Source: Bacillota bacterium
GTDB lineage: Bacteria > Bacillota > Clostridia > Acetivibrionales > DSM-1351
Assembly (NCBI GenBank): GCA_023400235.1
Contig: JAEXFI010000034.1
Location: forward strand, 124,001-188,000
Direction: 5' to 3'
Length of the DNA stretch: 64,000 bases
Both the position numbers and the translations under genes were made by a program. A model generated the notes under the pieces. That model saw nothing but the letters and a program-made list of their open reading frames with translations, was not told the DNA's origin and did no database searches. Shown piece after piece: positions 9,493 through 18,917 of this stretch. Positions within the stretch are counted from its first letter, which is position 1; each line of letters starts with the position of its first letter.

Positions 9493-10488
9493 ATGAATAG
9501 AAATGTTGCAGTTGTCGGTGCTGGAAGTATGGGTACAGCGATGGCGGTTTTACTGTCCAAGAACGGCAATAATGTAAGACTTTGGTCTCCCATGAAAGAT
9601 GAAATAAGTATGTTGAAGGCAAACAAGGAGCATGTGACCAGATTACCGGGTGTTAAAATACCTGATGCTGTGGATTTCACAAATGATATAGAATTTGCTG
9701 TTAAGAAGGCTGAGGTTGTGGTACTGGCGGTTCCTTCACAGACAACCAGGCAGAATTGCAAGACCTTGGCAGGTCTTATTTCCAGAGATACTGTAGTGGT
9801 TACCTGCTCAAAAGGAATAGAAGACGGCAGTTGCAAGCTGCTTTCCGAAATAATGCAGGAAGAACTGCCGAAAAATAGCATTGCAGTTTTGTCAGGCCCC
9901 AGCCATGCTGAAGAGATTGGCAGGGACATACCTACTACCGTGGTGGCAGCATCTGAAAAGGTGGAGGTAGCACGCTTTTTGCAGGATTTGTTTATGACTC
10001 CAAACTTCAGAGTTTATACCAATACGGATGTTATAGGAGTTGAGCTGGGAGGAGCCTTGAAAAATATAATAGCCCTGTGTGCAGGCATTTCAGATGGTCT
10101 GGGCTATGGTGACAACACCAAGGCTGCTTTGATGACCAGGGGAATTGCTGAAATTTCCAGACTGGGAGTTGCCATGGGTGGAAATTCCGAGACCTTTTCA
10201 GGACTTACCGGGGTTGGAGATCTTATAGTGACCTGTACCAGCATGCACAGCAGGAACAGGAGAGCTGGAATACTTATAGGACAGGGAAAGTCTGTACAGG
10301 AAGCCCTTGATGAGGTTAATATGGTTGTTGAGGGAGTAGCCACAACCAAGCCGGCCTATGAGCTTGCAAAAAGACTGCGAGTATCCATGCCTATTACCAA
10401 TGAGGCCTACAGCGTCCTTTTCGAGGGAAAGGACCCTAAATCTGCTGTGGGCGACCTTATGACAAGAGATAAGAAGCACGAAATGTAA
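9493..10488 (+). CDS. gpsA: NAD(P)-dependent glycerol-3-phosphate dehydrogenase
   Basis: Reduces dihydroxyacetone phosphate to glycerol-3-phosphate for phospholipid synthesis. It has an N-terminal Rossmann motif (VAVVGAGSMGTAMAVLL), the segment VLSGPSHAEEI, the catalytic-lysine region GVELGGALKNIIALCAGISDG and TGVGDLIVTCTS, all diagnostic of GpsA. The length of 331 residues is typical. The ATG follows AGGAGGGG closely. It is the last gene of the der-plsY-gpsA run. Confidence 0.96.
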   Translation: MNRNVAVVGAGSMGTAMAVLLSKNGNNVRLWSPMKDEISMLKANKEHVTRLPGVKIPDAVDFTNDIEFAVKKAEVVVLAVPSQTTRQNCKTLAGLISRDTVVVTCSKGIEDGSCKLLSEIMQEELPKNSIAVLSGPSHAEEIGRDIPTTVVAASEKVEVARFLQDLFMTPNFRVYTNTDVIGVELGGALKNIIALCAGISDGLGYGDNTKAALMTRGIAEISRLGVAMGGNSETFSGLTGVGDLIVTCTSMHSRNRRAGILIGQGKSVQEALDEVNMVVEGVATTKPAYELAKRLRVSMPITNEAYSVLFEGKDPKSAVGDLMTRDKKHEM

Positions 10489-10505
10489 AATAGTTTATAG
10501 GAAAA

Positions 10506-10539
10506 GCAGCATGCCGGCTGGGACAGGACGGCATGCTGC
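10506..10539 (+). other. Strong stem-loop after gpsA without a T run
   Basis: GCAGCATGCC (10506-10515) pairs perfectly with GGCATGCTGC (10530-10539). No T tract follows, so it may protect the 3' end or act with the terminator at 10558. Confidence 0.6.
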
Positions 10540-10557
10540 CAACAAAATATAAAAATA

Positions 10558-10600
10558 GGACTGTACCTGGTTTTTAACACCGGCTTGCAGTTCTTTTTTT
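10558..10600 (+). terminator. Terminator of the der-plsY-gpsA transcript
   Basis: GGACTGTA pairs with TGCAGTTC (with two G-T pairs), with CTGGT/ACCGG continuing the stem, followed by TTTTTTT. Confidence 0.7.
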
Positions 10601-10679
10601 ATGTAAATAAACTGACTGCGTAAGAAAGTATATTTATTAAAATTTTTTTGTAATAATAACTTTTTTCGGACATATATTT

Positions 10680-10706
10680 AATATTGAAAGTGACAACGTA
10701 CATAGT
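10680..10706 (+). promoter_or_regulatory. Candidate sigma-E promoter of spoIVA
   Basis: AATATT (10680-10685) and CATAGT (10701-10706), 15 bases apart, resemble the mother-cell sigma-E consensus (ATATT and CATACA). spoIVA is sigma-E dependent in Bacillus. No good sigma-A pair is seen nearer the gene. Confidence 0.5.
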
Positions 10707-10746
10707 CCTATTTGGGCGTGTAGCAATATAGGGGAGGGTTCTAAGC

Positions 10747-12225
10747 GTGGAAAAATTCAATATATACCAGCAAATTGCTGAAAGAACTCAAGGGGATATT
10801 TATATAGGAATAGTGGGACCTGTAAGGACGGGGAAATCAACCTTCATTAAGAGATTTATGGATTTGCTGATTATTCCCAATATAGAGAACACTTACCAGA
10901 AGGAAAGGGCAATTGATGAACTTCCACAAAGTGCGTCGGGAAGAACCATAATGACCACCGAACCTAAATTCATCCCCAATGAGGCAGTTGAAGTAGTTAT
11001 TGATGACAATGTGCAGCTGAGAGTCAGAATGATTGATTGTGTAGGTTATATGGTAAGAGGTGCCATGGGACATCTTGAAAACAATGCGCCCAGAATGGTA
11101 TCCACACCCTGGTATGAATACCAGATTCCCTTTGAAGAAGCGGCAGAGATAGGAACCAGAAAGGTAATCAATGAGCATTCTACCATAGGTATAGTTGTAA
11201 CCACCGACGGAAGCATCGCCGATATTCCAAGAGAAGATTACATAGATGCCGAAAGAAGAGTAATAGCGGAGCTTAAAGCCATTAACAGGCCATTTGTAGT
11301 AATAATAAACACCATCAGGCCCAGGGATCCCGAAACCCTCAGGCTGCGGGAGGAAATGGAGCAGAAGTACGGTGTGACAGCACTTACCATGGATTGTCTC
11401 CAGATGAGAATAGATGATATTGACGCTGTTATGGAAAAGATCCTGCAGGAGTTCCCAATATTTGAAATCGGCGTGAACATACCCAGATGGGTAGAAGCCC
11501 TGGACGATTCCCACTGGCTCAAGTCCAATGTGCTTGAGTCCATAAGGGAGACCTTCAGGTCGGCAGGCAGGATAAGGGATATAAAGTCCGCCATGCCCGG
11601 CTTTGAAAACTATGATTTCATTAAAAGAGCTGTAATAGACAAGGTAAGTCTTGGTGAAGGCTCGGTGCTGGTGGATATATCTACTACGGACGGCCTGCTG
11701 TACAGGATTCTCAGCGAGGAATCAGGAATGGAAATAGAGGGTGAGCATAAGCTTATCCACCTTATAAAGGATCTGGCAAGAGTAAAAAGAGAATATGACA
11801 GAGTTGAATATGCTCTGCATGAAGTCAAGGTAAAGGGGTACGGCATGGTGTCGCCGCAGCTTGAGGAGCTTACCCTTGAGGAACCCGAGATTATCAAGCA
11901 GGGCAACAAGTTCGGAGTCAGGCTCAGAGCCAGTGCTCCATCCATACATATGATAAGGGCTGATATTGAAACTGAAATTGCTCCGCTGGTGGGAACTGAA
12001 AAACAGTCGGAGGAGCTGGTGACATATCTGCTCAGGGAATTTGAAAATGATACTGCAAGACTGTGGGAGTCAAACATATTCGGCAAATCACTGCACGAGC
12101 TTGTAAATGAAGGACTGCAGAACAAGCTTTTCAGGATGCCGGAGGATGCCCAGCTCAAGCTTCAGGAAACCTTGCAGAAAATAATAAATGAAGGCAGCGG
12201 AGGCTTGATCTGTATCATATTGTAA
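10747..12225 (+). CDS. spoIVA: Stage IV sporulation protein A (spore coat ATPase)
   Basis: SpoIVA polymerises on the forespore outer membrane using ATP and forms the base on which the spore coat assembles. The product has the TRAFAC-type N-terminal domain with Walker A GPVRTGKST (residues about 24-32), the family segments QSASGRTIMTTEPKF and DCVGYMVRGAMGHLE, the middle domain, and the conserved hydrophobic C terminus GGLICIIL. Its 492 residues match the Bacillus protein. Start is the GTG at 10747 behind GGGGAGGG. It stands alone with its own probable sigma-E promoter and shows the host can sporulate. Confidence 0.97.
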   Translation: MEKFNIYQQIAERTQGDIYIGIVGPVRTGKSTFIKRFMDLLIIPNIENTYQKERAIDELPQSASGRTIMTTEPKFIPNEAVEVVIDDNVQLRVRMIDCVGYMVRGAMGHLENNAPRMVSTPWYEYQIPFEEAAEIGTRKVINEHSTIGIVVTTDGSIADIPREDYIDAERRVIAELKAINRPFVVIINTIRPRDPETLRLREEMEQKYGVTALTMDCLQMRIDDIDAVMEKILQEFPIFEIGVNIPRWVEALDDSHWLKSNVLESIRETFRSAGRIRDIKSAMPGFENYDFIKRAVIDKVSLGEGSVLVDISTTDGLLYRILSEESGMEIEGEHKLIHLIKDLARVKREYDRVEYALHEVKVKGYGMVSPQLEELTLEEPEIIKQGNKFGVRLRASAPSIHMIRADIETEIAPLVGTEKQSEELVTYLLREFENDTARLWESNIFGKSLHELVNEGLQNKLFRMPEDAQLKLQETLQKIINEGSGGLICIIL

Positions 12226-12305
12226 TGCTTCGGAGCTGCTGCTTTAAGACAGTTGCAGAATTCTTATATCATGGAAGCTGGGGACATTTATAATATATGG
12301 AATTC

Positions 12306-12347
12306 AATAAAAAGGGGAGGACGCTCAGGCGGCCTTCCCTTTTTATG
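12306..12347. terminator. Bidirectional terminator between spoIVA and thiT
   Basis: AAAAGGGGAGG pairs with CCTTCCCTTTTT around a short loop, with an A tract before and T tract after, so it can serve both convergent genes. Confidence 0.8.
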
Positions 12348-12349
12348 TA

Positions 12350-12892
12350 TCAGCCTGCCGTAAACCGGCCTCCTTTTATTATTCTCTTCAAGGGAACGTA
12401 GAGCAGACCCAGCAGCAAAAGTGTAAGTATCAGCTCTGGAAGCATGTAGCTTGCATTATACACCAGTGAATACAGATATGCATTCTGACCTTCCGGTGTT
12501 GTATAGGCCCAAACTATGACTCCGGACAGATAATGAAAGGCAAAGCGTGCAACCATGGCGCAGAAGGTACTGAGCAAATTCAACACGGCATTTTTTCTGA
12601 ACAGGCCTGAAAGACCAATGCTGGCAAAAGGCAGAAGGTAGTCAAGCATGATGCTCAGGGGATGATAGGAATACTTGGGCCCAAGCAGAAACTGTAAGAT
12701 TCCGAAAACCAGGCCTGCCAGCATACCGGGCCGTGTACCCCACCTGACTGCAAATATTACCAGCGGTATCATGCTTCCTGCAGTTACAGACCCTCCGTAG
12801 GGAGATTCATAAACCTTAAAATAACTGAGAACCTGTGCCAGAGCAATCATTATTCCGGCCTCCACCATCATTCGGGTAGACATCTTTTTCAT
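12350..12892 (-). CDS. thiT: Thiamine transporter ThiT (ECF substrate-binding subunit)
   Basis: A 180-residue protein of about six membrane segments, the size of ThiT, the thiamine-specific S component of energy-coupling-factor transporters. Recognisable features are an N-terminal MKKMSTRMMVEAGIMIALA, the SVTAGSMIPL segment, and the aromatic-rich HYLSGVIVWAYTTPEGQNAYLYSLVYNASYM region, in keeping with family residues that hold the thiamine ring. The shared EcfAAT module must be encoded elsewhere. The upstream TPP riboswitch supports the assignment. The ATG follows AAGGAGG closely. Confidence 0.93.
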   Translation of the reverse strand: MKKMSTRMMVEAGIMIALAQVLSYFKVYESPYGGSVTAGSMIPLVIFAVRWGTRPGMLAGLVFGILQFLLGPKYSYHPLSIMLDYLLPFASIGLSGLFRKNAVLNLLSTFCAMVARFAFHYLSGVIVWAYTTPEGQNAYLYSLVYNASYMLPELILTLLLLGLLYVPLKRIIKGGRFTAG

Positions 12893-13002
12893 GGAAAATC
12901 CTCCTTATATAAATAGCAAATATGGCAGTGACACTTTTTAAAATCTTCTTTTTAAGCAGGAATACTGCTTTAAAGACAACAAAAAATGCCATACCCGTTT
13001 GA

Positions 13003-13037
13003 AAAATCCAGCATGACATCATACTTTCCTACGCTGG
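13003..13037 (-). terminator. Riboswitch terminator sharing the TPP aptamer 3' strand
   Basis: On the minus strand CCAGCGT, part of the aptamer's conserved 3' segment, can instead pair with ATGCTGG at 13008-13014, followed by ATTTTTC. This is a plausible expression platform in which aptamer and terminator compete. Which state ligand favours cannot be settled by eye. Confidence 0.5.
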
Positions 13038-13163
13038 CATTATCCAGATCAGGTATATGGAAGCAAATAACCCATGGATCTAAATAATCCATGAAATTCG
13101 TTCCTTGGAGTTTTAAGTAAACATACTTATCTCAGCCGAATCCATTATCAGCTCCCCCGCAAG
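13023..13163 (-). ncRNA. TPP riboswitch controlling thiT
   Basis: The minus strand carries the THI-box landmarks in order: GCGGGGGAGCT, GGCTGAGATAAG, an extended variable P3 arm, CCTGATCTGGATAATGCCAG and CGTAGGAAAG. Thiamine pyrophosphate binding should lower thiT expression. Confidence 0.95.
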
Positions 13164-13334
13164 ATAAAGTTCAATAAAAACAGGAGGGCACAAGCTTGTT
13201 CCGGTTAATTATTGCCTATATCTTTCAATATTCAATTAAATTGCCTATAATATCCGTTGCTATTATAACAGATGGCCAGATGAATAGCAACGCAGAAATT
13301 AAAAGACAAATTTTAGAAATTATCGAACAAGTGT

Positions 13335-13362
13335 TTGCATTATTTTGTTTATTTGATATAAT
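13335..13362 (+). promoter_or_regulatory. Promoter of uvrA
   Basis: TTGCAT (13335-13340) and TATAAT (13357-13362) with a 16-base spacer. The surrounding 13164-13475 gap is AT-rich and otherwise featureless; no clear LexA box was seen. Confidence 0.55.
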
Positions 13363-13475
13363 ATAAATGCACTAAAGATATAAGTGTTTTTATTAAAAAC
13401 AGTAAAATTTTTTTGTACTTATAGATGCAGAGCCAAAAATACTTTTTTGACTGCACAACGGAAATGGAGCAGATT

Positions 13476-16334
13476 ATGATCAGGGATAATATTTTTATCA
13501 AGGGTGCAAGGGAGCACAACCTCAAGAATGTTGACATTGAAATACCAAGGGACAAGTTCGTTGTTATCACAGGCCTCAGCGGCTCAGGCAAATCCTCGCT
13601 GGCCTTTGACACCATATATGCGGAAGGGCAGAGACGTTACGTGGAATCCCTGTCTTCATATGCAAGACAGTTCTTAGGGCAGATGGAGAAGCCTGATGTG
13701 GACTATATTGACGGACTGTCTCCCGCCATATCCATTGACCAGAAGACAACCAGCAGAAATCCTCGTTCCACAGTGGGAACGGTTACCGAGATACATGATT
13801 ATCTCAGGCTGCTCTATGCCAGGATAGGTATTCCTCACTGTCCCAAGTGCGGAAAAGAGATAGCGCAGCAGACTGTGGACCAGATGGTGGATCAGATACT
13901 TTCCTTTGAAGAGGGCACCAGGATTCAGCTCCTGGCTCCAGTGGTAAGAGGCCGCAAGGGCGAGTATCACAAGCTTATAGAAGACGCAAAAAAGGGTGGC
14001 TTCGTAAGAATAAGAGTGGATGGTCAGGTTTACGATATCAATGAAGAAATTACTATGGACAAAAACAAGAAGCACAATATTGAGGTTGTGGTAGACAGGC
14101 TTATTATAAGGGAGGACATTCAAAAAAGACTGTCGGATTCCATGGAGACAGTGCTCCAATTAAGCGGAGGCACAGCTATCATAGATGTAGTTGGAAAGGA
14201 GGAATTCCTTTTCAGCCAGAATTTTGCCTGCAGTGACTGCGGCATAAGCATAGAAGAGCTGACTCCCAGGATGTTTTCCTTCAACAATCCCTTCGGAGCC
14301 TGCCCCACGTGTACAGGTCTGGGAAATCTGCTCAAGGTGGATCCCGACCTTATAATACCCGACAGATCCCTGTCTCTGGAAGAGGGAGCCATAACCGTGG
14401 CAGGGTGGAATGTGGAAAGTGAGGATGCATACACCCGTATGATATTCAACGCTCTTGCCAAGCATTACAAGTTCAAGCTGAACACCCCTATCCATAAGCT
14501 GCCGGCTGAAATACTGGACCTGATACTGTTTGGAACCAAGGGCGAAAAAATCAAGGTGGAATATGAAAGAGAATATGGCAGCGGCTCATATCTGGCAGCC
14601 TTCGAAGGAGTTGTAAATGTCGTTGAGCGACGTTACAAGGAAACCCAGTCGGAGGGTATGAAGCAGTATTATGAGCAGTTTATGAGCAATACACCCTGTC
14701 CTGACTGTCAGGGTGCAAGGCTGAAACCCGAAAGCCTTGCAGTTACTGTAGGGGACAAGAACATCCACCAGTTGTCCACCATGTCTGTGGCTGAGACCAA
14801 GGACTTCTTTCTCAATGTGGAGCTGACAGACAGACAGAACATGATTGCCAATCAGATTTTAAAGGAGATAAACGCCAGAATAGGCTTCCTGGTGGATGTA
14901 GGTCTGGATTACCTGACTCTTTCCAGAGGTGCGGGAACCTTATCAGGGGGTGAGGCTCAGAGAATCAGACTTGCCACGCAGATAGGTTCAGGTCTGATGG
15001 GGGTTTTGTATATACTTGACGAACCTAGCATAGGCCTGCATCAAAGAGATAATGCAAGGCTGCTGACTACGTTGAACCGCCTGAGGAATCTGGGGAATAC
15101 CTTGATTGTGGTAGAGCATGACGAGGATACCATGCATGCGGCGGACCACATAATTGACATGGGACCCGGAGCCGGCATCCACGGGGGAAATGTTGTGGCA
15201 GAGGGCCCGCTGGAAAAAATACTCAAGTGCGAGGAGTCACTGACGGGCCAGTACCTCAGCGGCAAAAAGTCCATTGAAATACCTGCCAGGCGCAGAAAAC
15301 CCAACGGCAAATGGCTTGAAATAGTTGGAGCAAGGGAAAACAACCTTAAAAATATAAATGCAAAAATACCTCTGGGAGTATTGACCTCCATTACAGGAGT
15401 ATCAGGTTCAGGAAAAAGTTCTCTGATAAACGAGATTTTGTACAACAGCCTGGCTGGCAAGCTCAACAGGGCCAGAACCAAGCCTGGAAGCCATGACACC
15501 ATAAAAGGAATCGAGAATCTGGACAAGGTAATAAATATAGACCAGTCTCCTATAGGGAGGACACCCAGGTCAAATCCTGCAACATACACAGGTGTATTTG
15601 ACCTTATTCGTGAGGTTTTTGCCTCCACTACCGAGGCAAAGATGAAGGGCTACAAAAACGGGAGATTCAGCTTCAATATAAAGGGCGGACGTTGTGAGGC
15701 CTGCAGCGGGGATGGAATCATTAAAATCGAAATGCATTTCCTGCCGGATATTTATGTTCCGTGTGAGGTATGTAAGGGAAAGAGGTATAACCGTGAGACT
15801 CTGGAGGTTAAATACAAGGGCAAAAGCATATCGGATGTGTTAAATATGACTGTAGAAGATGCACTTGAATTTTTTAAAAACATTCCGAAGATTCAAAGAA
15901 AGCTTCAGACTCTCTTTGATGTGGGTTTGGGCTATGTGAAGGTGGGACAGCCCTCTACGACACTTTCCGGAGGGGAAGCTCAGAGAGTCAAGCTGGCTAC
16001 CGAGCTGTCCAAAAAGAGTACGGGAAGTACACTCTATATACTGGACGAGCCTACCACAGGACTTCACATAGCTGATGTCCACAGGCTTATTGATATTCTG
16101 CAGAGACTGGTGGATGCGGGAAATTCCATAGTTGTCATAGAGCACAACCTGGATGTGATCAAAACCTCCGATTATGTGTTGGATTTAGGACCTGAGGGAG
16201 GAAACAGGGGAGGAACAATTATTGCCCGGGGTACTCCTGAGGAGGTAGCTCAGGTTGAGGGCTCCTATACGGGAAATTATCTCAGAAAGATTCTGGACCA
16301 GAGCAAAAGCAGTAAAAAGCAAAAAGTCATATAA
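13476..16334 (+). CDS. uvrA: Excinuclease ABC subunit UvrA
   Basis: DNA damage-recognition ATPase of nucleotide excision repair. It has two ABC modules: Walker A GLSGSGKSS near residue 33 and GVSGSGKSS in the second half, two LSGGEAQR signatures and two ILDEPS/ILDEPT Walker B sites. Zinc modules CPKC...CSDC...CPTC and CEAC...CEVC are present. The ATG at 13476 (MIRDNIFIKGAREHNL) lies six bases after GGAG and matches the usual UvrA start; upstream in-frame codons from 13425 give a non-homologous extension. 952 residues is the normal size. uvrB is not adjacent. Confidence 0.97.
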   Translation: MIRDNIFIKGAREHNLKNVDIEIPRDKFVVITGLSGSGKSSLAFDTIYAEGQRRYVESLSSYARQFLGQMEKPDVDYIDGLSPAISIDQKTTSRNPRSTVGTVTEIHDYLRLLYARIGIPHCPKCGKEIAQQTVDQMVDQILSFEEGTRIQLLAPVVRGRKGEYHKLIEDAKKGGFVRIRVDGQVYDINEEITMDKNKKHNIEVVVDRLIIREDIQKRLSDSMETVLQLSGGTAIIDVVGKEEFLFSQNFACSDCGISIEELTPRMFSFNNPFGACPTCTGLGNLLKVDPDLIIPDRSLSLEEGAITVAGWNVESEDAYTRMIFNALAKHYKFKLNTPIHKLPAEILDLILFGTKGEKIKVEYEREYGSGSYLAAFEGVVNVVERRYKETQSEGMKQYYEQFMSNTPCPDCQGARLKPESLAVTVGDKNIHQLSTMSVAETKDFFLNVELTDRQNMIANQILKEINARIGFLVDVGLDYLTLSRGAGTLSGGEAQRIRLATQIGSGLMGVLYILDEPSIGLHQRDNARLLTTLNRLRNLGNTLIVVEHDEDTMHAADHIIDMGPGAGIHGGNVVAEGPLEKILKCEESLTGQYLSGKKSIEIPARRRKPNGKWLEIVGARENNLKNINAKIPLGVLTSITGVSGSGKSSLINEILYNSLAGKLNRARTKPGSHDTIKGIENLDKVINIDQSPIGRTPRSNPATYTGVFDLIREVFASTTEAKMKGYKNGRFSFNIKGGRCEACSGDGIIKIEMHFLPDIYVPCEVCKGKRYNRETLEVKYKGKSISDVLNMTVEDALEFFKNIPKIQRKLQTLFDVGLGYVKVGQPSTTLSGGEAQRVKLATELSKKSTGSTLYILDEPTTGLHIADVHRLIDILQRLVDAGNSIVVIEHNLDVIKTSDYVLDLGPEGGNRGGTIIARGTPEEVAQVEGSYTGNYLRKILDQSKSSKKQKVI

Positions 16335-16349
16335 ATAAAAAATATTCTT

Positions 16350-16396
16350 TAGAGTTCTTATAAAATCTCATTTTATAGGAACTCTATTTATATGCC
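16350..16396 (+). terminator. Terminator after uvrA
   Basis: TAGAGTTCTTATAAAA pairs with TTTTATAGGAACTCTA and is followed by TTTATAT. Confidence 0.75.
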
Positions 16397-16439
16397 TTAA
16401 AACATATTGAGAAGGTACAGAAATTCAGCCGCAGTCGTT

Positions 16440-16490
16440 TGTTAATTCTGTGTTAACTTTATTGTAAATTACTTAACAATGCTATATAAT
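16440..16490 (+). promoter_or_regulatory. Pho box and -10 of the pit operon
   Basis: TGTTAA at 16440 and 16451, plus TTGTAA at 16462, are direct repeats at an 11-bp period (TTAACA read on the minus strand), the Firmicutes PhoP/PhoB-box pattern. A TATAAT follows at 16485-16490 with no good -35, as expected for an activator-dependent promoter. Confidence 0.7.
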
Positions 16491-16535
16491 GGAAGCGGTT
16501 AAGTGTTATATTTTGTCGAAAGAGGGTACTTCATA

Positions 16536-17159
16536 ATGTTTAGAATTACATCGAAAGAGGAAATGTTTTTTGATTATTTTATTGAGACATGTGAGATCAT
16601 TTGTAAAGCTGCAAATCTTTTAGATGATTTGACAAACAATTATGTCAATGTAAATGAGAAGATCATGAGCATTGAAGAGGCTGAACATGCATGTGACAAC
16701 AACGTGCATAAAATACTCAATGAGCTTAACAAGTCCTTCATAACTCCTATTGACAGGGAAGATATTTTTACCATTGCAAAAGAGCTGGACAACATAACTG
16801 ATGACATTGAGAGTACTGCTCACCGTTTCAGTATGTTCAATGTCAAGGAAGTAAGACCTGAGGCTCTTACGCTTACAAAGCTTGTTGTCAAGGCTACAGA
16901 TGAGCTGAGAAATGTTATGATTGAAGTAAAAAATATGAAAAAGAGCAAACAGCTTCAGAACAAGATTATTGAAGTAAACAATGTTGAGGACGAGGCGGAT
17001 ACCATATTCAGAGATGCTATGGCCAGCCTGTTCACCTCTGAAACCGATGCAGTTGAAGTAATAAAATGGAAGGCGATATTTGAATTACTGGAAAACACTA
17101 TTGATGCTTGTGAGGATGTGGCAAATATAATAGAAGGGGTTGTAATGAAAAATGCTTAG
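16536..17159 (+). CDS. PhoU-like Pit accessory protein (DUF47)
   Basis: A 207-residue, largely alpha-helical protein of the DUF47 / PhoU-like family that commonly precedes Pit phosphate transporters and is thought to modulate them. PhoU-style acidic motifs that may bind metal are visible (EAEHACD, ELDNITDDIE, VEDEADTIF, LENTIDACEDVANI). The ATG at 16536 (MFRITSKEEMFF) lies after AAAGAGGG; the in-frame TTG upstream is unlikely. Its end overlaps the start of pit by eight bases, implying translational coupling, and a Pho box lies in front. Confidence 0.88.
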   Translation: MFRITSKEEMFFDYFIETCEIICKAANLLDDLTNNYVNVNEKIMSIEEAEHACDNNVHKILNELNKSFITPIDREDIFTIAKELDNITDDIESTAHRFSMFNVKEVRPEALTLTKLVVKATDELRNVMIEVKNMKKSKQLQNKIIEVNNVEDEADTIFRDAMASLFTSETDAVEVIKWKAIFELLENTIDACEDVANIIEGVVMKNA

Positions 17160-18150
17160 TGTTTCATTGGTAGTAGTTGTTTTACTGGCACTGGGATTTG
17201 ACTTTATAAACGGCTTCCATGATACTGCAAATTCTATCGCTACGTCTGTTTCCACAAGGGTACTGTCTCCAAGACAGGCCATCATGATGTCGGCCATTTT
17301 AAATTTTGTTGGTGCCCTTACGAGCAGCAAGGTTGCCAAGACTATTACCACCGGGTTGGTTGACGGACAAATGATAAAGGTGCAATATGTTATAATTGCA
17401 ACTTTGATTGCTGCAATCATATGGGATTTGATTACCTGGTATTTCGGAATACCAAGCAGTTCCTCCCATGCACTCATAGGAGCGCTGGTGGGCTCCTCCA
17501 TTGCTTATTCCGGGGGCTTGAGCATAGTTAAGTGGCAGGGAGTTCTGGACAAGGTAATAATTCCACTGATAACTTCACCTGTGATTGGTTTTGGTATAGG
17601 TTTTCTCTTTATGACCCTTTTGTACAGATTGCTTCGCAATCTTACACCAACCTTTATTAACAAATGGTTTTCAAAGCTGCAGATTCTCTCTGCTGCATTT
17701 ATGGCATACTCCCACGGCAATAATGACGCACAGAAATCAATGGGCATCATAACACTTGCGCTGGTGGGAGTCGGATTGAACGGAGGTCATACTGAGGTGC
17801 AGCCTTGGGTAATGATAGCGTGTGCCATATCCATGGCTTTGGGAACGTCCATAGGCGGCTGGAAAATCATTAAGACCATGGGAGTCAATATGATAAGGCT
17901 TCAACCCATAGGTGGATTTGCAGCTGAAACAGGAGCTGCCATTGTTATTGAAACAATGACACATTTCGGTGCGCCGGTAAGCACAACCCATGTCATATCT
18001 ACCTCCATAATGGGTGTTGGTGCTTCAAAGAGGCTGTCTGCTGTAAAATGGGCATTGGCAAGAAACATTGTATGGGCATGGATAATTACCATTCCAATAA
18101 CGGCTCTTATGGGCGCGTTTATTACAACCATATTTAAGTTGTTTGCTTGA
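17152..18150 (+). CDS. pit: Low-affinity inorganic phosphate transporter, Pit family
   Basis: A 332-residue integral membrane protein with about nine or ten hydrophobic segments. The duplicated PiT signature is clear: GFDFINGFHDTANSIATSVST near the N terminus and AYSHGNNDAQKSMGI in the second half, plus SSSHALIGALVGS and VSTTHVISTSIMGVG. It imports phosphate, probably as a metal-phosphate complex, with a cation gradient. It overlaps the DUF47 gene and ends before a terminator at 18264. Confidence 0.95.
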   Translation: MLSVSLVVVVLLALGFDFINGFHDTANSIATSVSTRVLSPRQAIMMSAILNFVGALTSSKVAKTITTGLVDGQMIKVQYVIIATLIAAIIWDLITWYFGIPSSSSHALIGALVGSSIAYSGGLSIVKWQGVLDKVIIPLITSPVIGFGIGFLFMTLLYRLLRNLTPTFINKWFSKLQILSAAFMAYSHGNNDAQKSMGIITLALVGVGLNGGHTEVQPWVMIACAISMALGTSIGGWKIIKTMGVNMIRLQPIGGFAAETGAAIVIETMTHFGAPVSTTHVISTSIMGVGASKRLSAVKWALARNIVWAWIITIPITALMGAFITTIFKLFA

Positions 18151-18263
18151 CAGCCTGTTTACCTCAAATGGCTGCAAGGCCACCAGGAGAACTGAAGGTA
18201 AGGCAGACAGCAGAAAATATTTGCTGACATAAGGAATAATCTGGACTTGTGATACTTAATAGA

Positions 18264-18311
18264 GAAACGGTGAATTAGACAGGGTTTAATTTATCGTTTC
18301 TTTTATTTTCA
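18264..18311 (+). terminator. Terminator after pit
   Basis: GAAACG pairs with CGTTTC and an inner AATTA/TAATT stem continues it; TTTTATTTTC follows. Confidence 0.65.
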
Positions 18312-18815
18312 GGATTATTCCGGCGGCTTAAAGATTAACCTATATGAATTGTAGGGTTTGTAACAGATTGTTTACAACTTTAATTGAAAAATAACTGGAT
18401 AACATGCGTGCAAACACGCTACAATGATTATATGCATGCTTGATAAATTTGCTTTGCCCTTAATAGCGAATATAACAAAATAGTAGCAAAAATGGTTGTA
18501 AGGCAGTTAGACCTAAGAATACAGTTATGTTATACTATTTAAAACCATATAGTATGTAAATGTGGCTTAAAATAAAAAAATTATAGACATTTATGGAAAT
18601 AATATAGTATATATGTATATATAAAGCTACCTGTAAGATAAACTTTAAAATATTGTTTGTATATATGCTAGGTATGGTATATTTAATATACTAAATAGAG
18701 ATGTTTTCAGATACATGGGGTTGTCTATGACAACAATAATGTGCGGTGGTTCTAATAACAGAATATTGACCGCAGCAGCGACTTGGGTTTGTTTAACTAT
18801 TAATGGAGGTTTAGC
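18312..18815. other. 500-base AT-rich region before the leader repeat
   Basis: No ORF or known RNA is recognised. It holds a small GCGTG/CACGC hairpin near 18405 and several TATA-rich stretches that could be promoters, but none has a convincing -35. A GCGGT...ACCGC pair (about 18741-18771) lies just before the leader repeat at 18816. Confidence 0.5.
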
Positions 18816-18917
18816 GTGAAAGATACATGTGGTAAGTCAAAGTGGATTTCACGCAGTGAAAGCCACTACGTGTCTTTCATTACTATTTGTGTACGCGCTA
18901 TGCGCGTAGATGGGAGA
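18816..18917 (+). repeat. Leader repeat copy A (two-hairpin element) before clpE-like gene
   Basis: TGAAAGATAC (18817-18826) pairs with GTGTCTTTCA (18870-18879); inside, AGTGG-A-TTTCAC pairs with GTGAAA-G-CCACT (18841-18867). A second hairpin, TACGCGC/GCGCGTA with loop TAT (18892-18908), stands directly before the ribosome site GGGAGA. The element is nearly identical, with about six changes in 97 bases, to copy C at 38785. It matches no riboswitch class I know. Confidence 0.8.

Noticed and set aside
18831..18845. CtsR operator (AGTCAAA) before the ClpE-like gene
   Set aside because: Only one heptamer half-site is present, inside the repeat; CtsR needs a direct repeat, and the same sequence precedes an unrelated TPR gene.
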